A stretch of 64,000 nt of DNA from Bog-473 sp036489775 (GTDB taxonomy: Bacteria; Actinomycetota; Acidimicrobiia; Acidimicrobiales; RAAP-2). The stretch covers positions 1 through 64,000 of the forward strand of contig DASXFC010000011.1 in assembly GCA_036489775.1 (NCBI GenBank), given 5' to 3'. This document shows positions 8,571-15,416 of this stretch, piece by piece. Position 1 is the first letter of the stretch; each line of letters starts with the position of its first letter. The position numbers and the translations under genes were made by a program. The notes below the pieces were generated by a model, which worked only from the letters and a program-made list of their open reading frames with translations, was not told the origin of the DNA and searched no databases.

Positions 8571-10187
8571 GTGCTCCACGTCCGCACCCTCGGCGTCGTC
8601 CCGTACCACGAGGCGGCTGAAATGCAGCATGCATTGGCCCGGGAGAGCGCCGACGACTACCTGCTGATCCTCCAGCACCCGCACGTGTACACCCTCGGCG
8701 CCCACGCCGATCGGTCCCACGTGCTGGTCGAGCCGGCGACGGTCGGTGCGGCTCTCGAGGAGACCGATCGCGGTGGGGATGTCACCTACCACGGTCCAGG
8801 CCAACTGGTCGCCTACCCGATCCTGTCGGTGCCCGACGACCTGGCGTCGGGGCCAGCCCATGTCCACCGCCTGGAAGAGATCGTCATCCTGACCCTGGCC
8901 GACCTCGGGCTGTCCGGAGCCGAGCGAGCGGTCGAGTATCCCGGGGTGTGGATCGATGCCAACGGGCCGAGGGCGCGCAAGGTCGCCGCCATCGGGGTCC
9001 GGACCGTCCGGGGTGACGGTGGGCGCCGCCGTACCCTGCACGGGGTCGCGCTGAACGTCGAGTGCGACCTGGCCATGTTCGAGCACATCGTGCCGTGTGG
9101 CATCTCCGACCGTGGCGTGACGTCACTGCGAGTCGAAGGCATCGAGGCTTCGATGGCAGAGATCACCGAAGCGTTCGTGGTCCGGGCCGCCGAAGTCTTC
9201 GGTCACAGTGACGTGGATCGCCAAGATGTGGTGAGTGGGCCGACGAGCCCGCAGGTCATCATCGAGCGTCCCCTGGTGCGCCGCTTGCGCCAAGCCGGTG
9301 TCTCACCCGAGGCGGCGCTGCCCATCGCCGAACGCAAGCCGCCCTGGTTGCGGGTGCCCGTGCGTATGGGACGCGAGTACCTGTCGCTGGGCCGGACGAT
9401 TCACGATCTCGGTCTGGTCACGGTGTGCGAAGAGGCCGGCTGTCCCAACATCTACGAGTGTTGGGCCGACGGGACGGCCACCTTCATGATCAATGGGGAC
9501 CGCTGCACCAGGGCCTGCGGCTTTTGCCAGGTCGACACCCGCAAGCCGCTGCCGCTGGCGCCCGATGAGCCGGAGCGGGTGGCCAGTGCGGTCGAGCGCA
9601 TGCACCTCCGCCACGCCGTGATCACCTGCGTCGCCCGTGACGACCTGCCCGACGGTGGAGCCGGTGCGATGGGACAGACCATCGAGGCCATACGGGCGCA
9701 AAGTCCGGAGACCACCATTGAGGTGCTGATCTCGGACTGCCGAGGCGATCGAGCCGCACTCGACACGATCTTCGCGGCGCGTCCGGACATTCTGAACCAC
9801 AACATCGAGACGGTGGCGAGACTGCAGCGGGCCGTCCGGCCCTCGGCTGGCTACGCCCGGAGCCTCGCCGTCTTGGCTCGGGCCGGCGCCGCCGGGTTGG
9901 TGACCAAGTCCGGACTGATGGTGGGGCTGGGCGAAGAGGAGGGCGAAGTGGTGGCCACCATGGCTGACCTGCGTGCCGTCGGCGTCTCTATCGTGACCAT
10001 CGGGCAGTACCTGCGGCCGAGCCGCGATCACCTTCCGGTTGCCCGCTACTGGGCGCCCGAGGAGTTCGATCGCTTGAAGGAGGCCGGAGCCCGGTTGGGG
10101 GTGCCCCACGTCGAGGCGTCACCCCTGACCCGATCGAGCTACCACGCCCGGGACGCCGCCGCCGCCGCGGTCAGCGCCATTCACTGA
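8571..10187 (+). CDS. lipB/lipA: fused octanoyltransferase (LipB) and lipoyl synthase (LipA)
   Basis: One uninterrupted 538-residue frame. Residues 1-215 are LipB, which moves octanoate from ACP to E2: GGDVTYHGPGQLVAYPI, lysine K137 in ARKVAAIGVR, and the thioester cysteine C176 in HIVPCGISD. Residues about 235-538 are LipA, which inserts two sulfurs. The auxiliary cluster cysteines are C286, C291 and C297 in CEEAGCPNIYECW. The radical-SAM cysteines are C312, C316 and C319 in CTRACGFC. The C-terminal cluster serine lies in TRSSYHA. The linker is about 20 residues with no stop or frameshift. GTG 8571 lies 6 bp after the E2 stop. The gene therefore makes both steps of endogenous lipoylation beside its substrate. 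Separate lipB and lipA genes are the usual state. Confidence 0.93.
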   Translation: MLHVRTLGVVPYHEAAEMQHALARESADDYLLILQHPHVYTLGAHADRSHVLVEPATVGAALEETDRGGDVTYHGPGQLVAYPILSVPDDLASGPAHVHRLEEIVILTLADLGLSGAERAVEYPGVWIDANGPRARKVAAIGVRTVRGDGGRRRTLHGVALNVECDLAMFEHIVPCGISDRGVTSLRVEGIEASMAEITEAFVVRAAEVFGHSDVDRQDVVSGPTSPQVIIERPLVRRLRQAGVSPEAALPIAERKPPWLRVPVRMGREYLSLGRTIHDLGLVTVCEEAGCPNIYECWADGTATFMINGDRCTRACGFCQVDTRKPLPLAPDEPERVASAVERMHLRHAVITCVARDDLPDGGAGAMGQTIEAIRAQSPETTIEVLISDCRGDRAALDTIFAARPDILNHNIETVARLQRAVRPSAGYARSLAVLARAGAAGLVTKSGLMVGLGEEEGEVVATMADLRAVGVSIVTIGQYLRPSRDHLPVARYWAPEEFDRLKEAGARLGVPHVEASPLTRSSYHARDAAAAAVSAIH

Positions 10188-10226
10188 CGCCCTCTCGCAA
10201 TCGGGCGGCGTCAGTAGATTGGCCCG

Positions 10227-11654
10227 GTGAGCAGGGCCAGGCCGACACGCCGACAGCTGGTCACCTGGGTCGCGCTGGCCGCAGTGATGGTCGCCGTGGT
10301 GTTGGTGTCGGGCGTGATGCGGCCGACCGGTCACGCCGGTGCCACCGGCACCGTGCCCGAGGACTCGGTTTCGGCGTTCGGCTCGCTGGGCATCGGTGCC
10401 AATGCGGTCAGCCATCCGAACGCACCCATCGTCGGCATGGCCGCCACTCCTGAGGGCGAGGGGTACTGGCTGGTCGCATCCGACGGCGGGGTCTTCAGTT
10501 TCGGCGACGCCGCCTTCTGGGGTTCGACCGGTTCGTCGACGCTCAACGCACCCATCGTCGGCATGGCCGCCACTCCTGAGGGCAAGGGGTACTGGCTGGT
10601 CGCCTCCGATGGCGGGGTCTTCAGCTTCGGCGACGCCGCCTTCTGGGGCTCCACCGGTTCGTCGACGCTCAACGCACCCATTGTCGGCATGGCGGCCACT
10701 CCTGACGGCCAGGGGTACTGGCTGGTCGCCTCCGATGGCGGGGTCTTCAGCTTCGGTGATGCCGCCTTCTGGGGCTCGACCGGTTCGCTTCACCTGAATC
10801 GCCCGGTGGTCGGTATGGCTTCGACCGGCGACGGCCAGGGCTACTGGTTGGTCGGGGCCGACGGCGGCGTGTTCACCTTCGGCGATGCCATCTACCAGGG
10901 GTCCGATGGTGGCCAACCGCAGGATCCACCGGTGGTGGGCATGGCCGCGGCACCGGGCAGCGCCGGCTACTGGTTGGTCTTCGGTTCCGCTCTGCCCCTG
11001 GTGGGCAAGGTGATCGGCATCGATCCTGGGCACAACGGGCTCAACTACAGCGCGCCGCAGGTCATCAACCAGCCCGTGTGGAACGGCACCGGTTACGAGT
11101 CGTGCGATACCACCGGGACCGAGACCGACAGCGGGTACACCGAGGCGCAGTACAACTTCAACGTGGCCACCTACCTGGTGGCTGACCTCGAAGCCGAAGG
11201 AGCCCAGGTAGTGCTCACCCGCCCGAACAACGACGGGGTCGGACCCTGTGTGACGACACGCTCAGCCATCATCAACGATGCCCATGCCAACGTGGCCGTC
11301 GACATCCACGCCGATGGCGGCCCGGCCGATGGGCGCGGCTTCGCCGTGCTCGAACCAGTGGCCGACGGGCCCAACGACGGCGTCATCACGTCGTCGGACC
11401 AATTCGCCACGATTGTGCGCAACACCTTCGCCAGCGTCACCGGGATGCCGGTCAGCACCTACGACGGCGTCGACGGGCTCCAGCCGAGGAACAACCTGGC
11501 CGGGTTGAACCTGACCACCGTGCCCAAGGTCCTCATCGAGTGCGGCAATATGCGCAATGCCACCGATGCCGCCCTTCTGGTGACACCGGCTTTCCAGCAG
11601 CTGGCCGCTTCGGCCATGGCCCAGGCCATCACCAGCTACCTGTCACCATCCTGA
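10227..11654 (+). CDS. secreted N-acetylmuramoyl-L-alanine amidase with GYWLVASDGG repeats
   Basis: 475 residues. A hydrophobic N-terminal segment (about residues 11-31) should export or anchor it. Residues 65-250 contain three near-identical 42-residue repeats (GYWLVASDGGVFSFGDAAFW) plus two diverged ones. Residues 260-475 are an Amidase_3-like zinc amidase: GIDPGHNG with H269, a glutamate in YTEAQYNFNVA, DIHADGG, and the catalytic-type VLIECGNMRN. It should cleave the amide between MurNAc and the stem peptide outside the membrane. The repeats probably form a beta-propeller-like or wall-binding module; that is inference. GTG 10227 is preceded by only a weak ribosome-binding site. The same repeat recurs in the protein at 50053. 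Confidence 0.87.
   Translation: MSRARPTRRQLVTWVALAAVMVAVVLVSGVMRPTGHAGATGTVPEDSVSAFGSLGIGANAVSHPNAPIVGMAATPEGEGYWLVASDGGVFSFGDAAFWGSTGSSTLNAPIVGMAATPEGKGYWLVASDGGVFSFGDAAFWGSTGSSTLNAPIVGMAATPDGQGYWLVASDGGVFSFGDAAFWGSTGSLHLNRPVVGMASTGDGQGYWLVGADGGVFTFGDAIYQGSDGGQPQDPPVVGMAAAPGSAGYWLVFGSALPLVGKVIGIDPGHNGLNYSAPQVINQPVWNGTGYESCDTTGTETDSGYTEAQYNFNVATYLVADLEAEGAQVVLTRPNNDGVGPCVTTRSAIINDAHANVAVDIHADGGPADGRGFAVLEPVADGPNDGVITSSDQFATIVRNTFASVTGMPVSTYDGVDGLQPRNNLAGLNLTTVPKVLIECGNMRNATDAALLVTPAFQQLAASAMAQAITSYLSPS
10419..10796 (+). repeat. three tandem 126-bp coding repeats
   Basis: Units begin at about 10419, 10545 and 10671. Each is exactly 126 bp, encodes 42 residues, and differs from the next by only a few bases. 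A fourth and fifth diverged unit follow to about 10975. The near identity at DNA level suggests recent unit duplication or gene conversion. The region could recombine or change copy number. Confidence 0.9.
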
Positions 11655-11728
11655 CCGCGAATTTCCCGCTCGCTCACTGCTCCGGTCCACGTACGCTGCG
11701 GCCAGATACTTCCGAGAAAGGAACCCCC

Positions 11729-12127
11729 ATGGCCGACACCCTCTCCCCCAAGGCCCGCCAGCTGATCGAGCGTCCCGTTCTGGCCTCGGTGGCCACCCTC
11801 AACCCGGATGGCACGCCGCAGATCACGCCAGTATGGATCGACCTCGATGGTGACAACCTGGTCTTCAACACGGCCAAGGGGCGGGTCAAGGCCCGCAACC
11901 TCGAAAAGGACAGTCACGTGGCCATCACGGTGATCGATCCGGAGGACCAGTACAACGTGGTTGCCTTGCGCGGCACGGTGACCGACATCAGCACCGAGGG
12001 CGCCGATGCCCACATCGACTCTCTGGCCAAGAAGTACCTGAACGTGGACAGCTACCCGATGCGACGAGAGGGAGAGGTCCGGATCCGGGTCACCGTCCGT
12101 CCCGATCGCATCGCCATGCAGGCGTAG
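11729..12127 (+). CDS. PPOX-class (F420- or FMN-dependent) oxidoreductase
   Basis: A 132-residue split beta-barrel protein resembling mycobacterial Rv1155-type enzymes. Characteristic parts are ASVATLNPDGTPQITPVW, the cofactor phosphate-binding NTAKGRVKARNL, and the strand VALRGTVTDI. In this family the protein dimerises and binds F420 or a flavin between subunits. The natural substrate is not known for most members. A good ribosome-binding site (AGAAAGGAA) precedes ATG 11729. The gene stands alone, convergent with the P450 gene 13 bp away. F420 rather than FMN is favoured by the actinobacterial context only. Confidence 0.85.
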   Translation: MADTLSPKARQLIERPVLASVATLNPDGTPQITPVWIDLDGDNLVFNTAKGRVKARNLEKDSHVAITVIDPEDQYNVVALRGTVTDISTEGADAHIDSLAKKYLNVDSYPMRREGEVRIRVTVRPDRIAMQA

Positions 12128-12140
12128 CCGGAGAGACTTC

Positions 12141-13337
12141 TCAGCAGGCCATCAGATCGAGGACTCTCAGCCGCCGGAAGGTGGGGGAGGTGTCGCGTTC
12201 GTGATGGAGGGCGAAGGACTCGAGCGGTGGATCCATCGTGATCAGACACTTGAGGATCTCCTGGGCCTCCACTCGGGCCAACGCGGCGCCGGCGCAGAAA
12301 TGGACGCCATGGCCGAAAGCCATATGCGGTGTTTGGCGACCGATCTCGAATCGGCCGGGGTTCGGGTAGACGGCTGGATCGCGGTTCACCGCGCCCAGCG
12401 CGATGAGCACATTCCCTCCTGGTTCGACGGTATGCCCGGCGAGATCGAGGCGGGTACTGGCAAACCGACCGACCAGCTGAACCGGGCTGACCAGGCGAAG
12501 TAGCTCCTCGGTGGCAGCGGGTACGAGTTCGAGATGCGCTCGCAGGTGTTCGAGCAACGCCGGGTCGGAGTGAAGGAGCATGGCGGCGTTGGCCACCAAC
12601 GTGGAGGTCGTCTCATGGCCCGCGGCCAGCAGGATGAGCAGCATCAAGATGATCTCGTCCACTTCTAAGCCAGCGGAGTCCGAGGCTGATCCCAGGGCGG
12701 TGATGACGTCGTCACCACCCTGGGCGCGCCGCAATGCCACCAACGGGACCAGCTCGAACATCAGGGACAGCGCGGCCTCGGCCGCGGCACCGATGGTGTC
12801 CTCGTCGGCCAGTGGGTCCAGCACCCCGACCAGCTGCGGGGTGTCGCGCCGGAAAGCCAGCGCGGTGTCCGGGCCGGCGCCCAGGAGCTCGCAAATCACG
12901 GCCAAGGGGATGGGGTAGGCGATCTCAGACAAGAAATCGATGTCGACACCGGGGTCGATGACACTGAAGGCGGCATGGACGATCGCCGCGATGCGGGGGC
13001 GCATCGATTCGATGGCGCGCGGCGCCAGAAACGGACCGATCGATCGGCGCAGCCGAGTGTGCGACGGTGGGTCGCTGAAGAGAATGGAGCGAACGAGCAG
13101 GTCGGATCGCTCGGCCGCCATCCCGAGGCGCTTGGCGAACCCGGAGCCGATACGGAGATCCGAGCTCCAGTGATCGGGTGTGCCGAGGATCTGCCGGGCC
13201 ATGGCATGAGAGACCACCAGGTGGACGTCCAGCTCCTCCAGATGGTGGACCGGGCTTTGCTGCTGCAGCGACGCCAGCTCGGGGTAAGGGTCTTCGGTCG
13301 AGACGGGCCAGGCCGAGGCCAGCATGGGGCCGGTCAC
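12141..13337 (-). CDS. cytochrome P450
   Basis: A 398-residue soluble bacterial P450. It has the I-helix oxygen-binding motif LLAAGHETTSTLV, the K-helix ExxR within ATEELLRL, and the heme loop FGHGVHFCAGAALARVEAQ with thiolate ligand C348. Length and layout match class I P450s that take electrons from ferredoxin. No ferredoxin or reductase gene lies next to it. GTG 13337 overlaps the stop of the upstream ABC1-kinase gene as GTGA; ATG 13325 four residues in is an alternative. Coupling to an ABC1 kinase under a TetR-type regulator suggests a regulated detoxification or lipid/isoprenoid oxidation, but the substrate is unknown. Confidence 0.95.
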   Translation of the reverse strand: MTGPMLASAWPVSTEDPYPELASLQQQSPVHHLEELDVHLVVSHAMARQILGTPDHWSSDLRIGSGFAKRLGMAAERSDLLVRSILFSDPPSHTRLRRSIGPFLAPRAIESMRPRIAAIVHAAFSVIDPGVDIDFLSEIAYPIPLAVICELLGAGPDTALAFRRDTPQLVGVLDPLADEDTIGAAAEAALSLMFELVPLVALRRAQGGDDVITALGSASDSAGLEVDEIILMLLILLAAGHETTSTLVANAAMLLHSDPALLEHLRAHLELVPAATEELLRLVSPVQLVGRFASTRLDLAGHTVEPGGNVLIALGAVNRDPAVYPNPGRFEIGRQTPHMAFGHGVHFCAGAALARVEAQEILKCLITMDPPLESFALHHERDTSPTFRRLRVLDLMAC

Positions 13338-14740
13338 GCCACGGGTGTGCAGGGCGCGCCCCAGAAGGCCAAGTCGGCTTCACCCATCGGGGTCGAAGGC
13401 GGTGCAGCGAAATCGAGCTCATTTTGGATGGCCCGCCAGTCCGCCGTGGCCCGGAGTTCGCCCAGCACCGAGAGAAGTCCCATATCGATGCGGGACAGGA
13501 AGACGAAGTCCGGTGGTGGGTTGAGGGCCCTGACCACTTTGCTCGATGGACCGGTCGGGGAGAACTCGTGCTGGATCGTCCTAGCAGCCATCTCCGGCGT
13601 GATGGTGAAGGGCTGGGGAGCCAGCATCATCTCGAAGCTCTGGGAATACCACGCCAAGACCTCGATTGCCGTCAGCCCAGCTGCGGGGTCGAAGACACCT
13701 GAATCGACCATGGCCGCAAGCAACCCCTCGGCGTCCTGCCCAACGGTGGCCACGATGACCCGCTGCATCAGTGCCACCTGCTGTGGGTCGAACCGCTTCA
13801 CGCATCCGAAGTCGACGAAAGTGACCGAACCATCGGAGTGGAAGAGGTAATTCCCGGGATGGGGGTCAGCGTTGAAAGCATGCAACCGGCGCAGACCGCC
13901 GAAGACGAAGCGATTGATGGCCTCTCCCCACTGATCCTTCAGCGATTGGTCGCATTCGAGCGCCTGGCGCCAGGGCATGCCATCGGAGAACTCCTGGGTC
14001 AGGACGTGTTCGGTCGAGAGGTCCTCGATGACGTGCGGCACGTGGAAGTACGGGTGGCCGTCGTAGGCGTTGGCGAAATACGACTGGTGCGCGGCTTCAA
14101 TGCGGTAGTCGAGCTCCTCTCGGATCCTCGATGAGATCTCGCCTGCCACCGCCTTGGGGTCGATCCGAGTGAAGCCCGGGACCATCGAACGGATCAGCTG
14201 GAAGAAGACGGCGAGCAGCTCGGTGTTCTTGAGGTCGGCGTCAATCGCTTCGGCCACACCTGGGTATTGAATCTTCACCGCCACCTCATGACCGTTGTGG
14301 AGGCGGGCCCGGTGCACTTGTCCGATAGAGGCCGCGGCGATGGGAATTGGAGCGAATTCGGCGAAGAGTTTCTCGGGAGCGGATCCAAGTTCGTCGCAGA
14401 GAACCTGAGCGGCCAGCTCCGAAGCCATGGGAGGCGCCTCGGCCTGCAGGCGGGACATGGCGGCCTGGTAGAGCACCCGGTTTTCCTCCGGCACGGCGGT
14501 GCTGAAGGGCACGTAGGACATCATTTGGCCCGCCTTCATGAGGACCCCCTTGGAGCGACCGAGCACCTCGACGTAGCGCTCGGCCCGACGGGCGAGCTGC
14601 TCAGGATCGGGTTCCTTGCCACGTCGGAGCAGCGAAGTGACCACCGCTTCGCCAGCAGTCCGGGCGGCCAGCCCGGCCACGGGGGCCGCTCGGCGCAGCC
14701 GGCCGCGGGTGATCCCGTCCTCGATGCGCTCGTCGGCCAT
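13334..14740 (-). CDS. ABC1/AarF (UbiB-like) atypical kinase
   Basis: 468 residues with all the family hallmarks: the N-terminal KxGQ motif in LMKAGQMMSYV, the alanine-rich nucleotide loop in IAAASIGQVHRA, the lysine strand VAVKIQYPG, the catalytic-loop segment NADPHPGNYLF, and the metal-binding FVDFGC. Such proteins influence quinone and isoprenoid metabolism through an ATPase-type activity. No transmembrane helices are obvious at the C-terminus. ATG 14740 is chosen because GGAGAG precedes it; TTG 14752 is an alternative. It is the first gene of a two-gene unit with the P450 and is divergent from the TetR gene, with a palindromic operator in the 49-bp gap. Confidence 0.9.
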   Translation of the reverse strand: MADERIEDGITRGRLRRAAPVAGLAARTAGEAVVTSLLRRGKEPDPEQLARRAERYVEVLGRSKGVLMKAGQMMSYVPFSTAVPEENRVLYQAAMSRLQAEAPPMASELAAQVLCDELGSAPEKLFAEFAPIPIAAASIGQVHRARLHNGHEVAVKIQYPGVAEAIDADLKNTELLAVFFQLIRSMVPGFTRIDPKAVAGEISSRIREELDYRIEAAHQSYFANAYDGHPYFHVPHVIEDLSTEHVLTQEFSDGMPWRQALECDQSLKDQWGEAINRFVFGGLRRLHAFNADPHPGNYLFHSDGSVTFVDFGCVKRFDPQQVALMQRVIVATVGQDAEGLLAAMVDSGVFDPAAGLTAIEVLAWYSQSFEMMLAPQPFTITPEMAARTIQHEFSPTGPSSKVVRALNPPPDFVFLSRIDMGLLSVLGELRATADWRAIQNELDFAAPPSTPMGEADLAFWGAPCTPVA

Positions 14741-14754
14741 TCGGCTCTCCAAAG

Positions 14755-14783
14755 TTGACAGTGAGTTTTCCTAAGTATTTACT
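14755..14783 (+). promoter_or_regulatory. candidate promoter of the TetR gene
   Basis: A perfect -35 hexamer TTGACA lies at 14755-14760. After a 17-bp spacer comes TTTACT at 14778-14783, a four-of-six match to the -10 consensus. Initiation would fall about 7 bases later, at the ATG at 14790, so the transcript would be leaderless. No ribosome-binding site is present, which agrees. Confidence 0.5.
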
Positions 14784-14786
14784 TAG
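14771..14786. promoter_or_regulatory. candidate TetR operator palindrome
   Basis: CTAAGTA-TT-TACTTAG is a perfect 7-bp inverted repeat with a 2-bp centre in the divergent gap between the ABC1-kinase gene and the TetR gene. It overlaps the candidate -10 of the TetR promoter, so binding would block TetR transcription and probably the divergent unit. It is strikingly A+T-rich for this genome. Confidence 0.65.
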
Positions 14787-14789
14787 TGG

Positions 14790-15398
14790 ATGCCGGCGTC
14801 AACCCCGACCAAGGAGCGGATCATCGACGAGGCCATGCGCCTGTTCGGTCAACAGGGCTACCGAGGCACAAGCGTGGCGCAGATCGAGCAGGCGGCCGGG
14901 CTGACTCCGGGCGCCGGCGGTCTCTATCACCACTTCACCTCCAAGGAGCAGCTCCTGGCGGCCGGCATCGAACGGCATCTGGCCCGGCTCGACGCCTTGC
15001 GGGATATCCGGCGGGTGCTGACCAACCTGGGGGACCTGCGGGCCGAACTGGCGGTGACCGCTCGCTACTTCCTGGCCGAACTCGACAGTCAGGTCGAGCT
15101 GTTCCGGTTACTGATCTCTGAGGTGCGGGCGAAGCCTTCGCTGTTGACGGATGCCGCCGACCAACTCATCGCGTCGACCTACCGCAGCTTCACCGAATGG
15201 ATCCAGAGCGCCAGCAATCACACGCTCAGCGACGAGCGCGCCGCCATGGTGGCCACCCTCACCCTGGGGTCGTTGCTGTCGACCCGGTTTGTCAGCGGGG
15301 TACTCGGGATCGAGGCCATCCCTCAGGACGATGATGCGTTGGTGGCCGCCTGGGTCGACATGGTCATGGCCACCCTGGAGATCAGTCCACCGGCCTGA
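14790..15398 (+). CDS. TetR-family transcriptional regulator
   Basis: 202 residues. The N-terminal helix-turn-helix is clear: IIDEAMRLFGQQGYRGTSVA, then IEQAAGLTPGAGGLYHHFTS with the usual YHHF tyrosine-phenylalanine pair before K. The C-terminal part is an all-helical ligand and dimer domain with no recognised ligand signature. ATG 14790 lies only three bases after a 16-bp palindrome and has no ribosome-binding site, suggesting a leaderless message under autorepression. Divergence from the ABC1-kinase/P450 unit makes those genes the likely regulon. It ends 18 bp from the convergent metH. Confidence 0.92.
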   Translation: MPASTPTKERIIDEAMRLFGQQGYRGTSVAQIEQAAGLTPGAGGLYHHFTSKEQLLAAGIERHLARLDALRDIRRVLTNLGDLRAELAVTARYFLAELDSQVELFRLLISEVRAKPSLLTDAADQLIASTYRSFTEWIQSASNHTLSDERAAMVATLTLGSLLSTRFVSGVLGIEAIPQDDDALVAAWVDMVMATLEISPPA

Positions 15399-15416
15399 CT
15401 AGGGCCCGGCGTCGCC

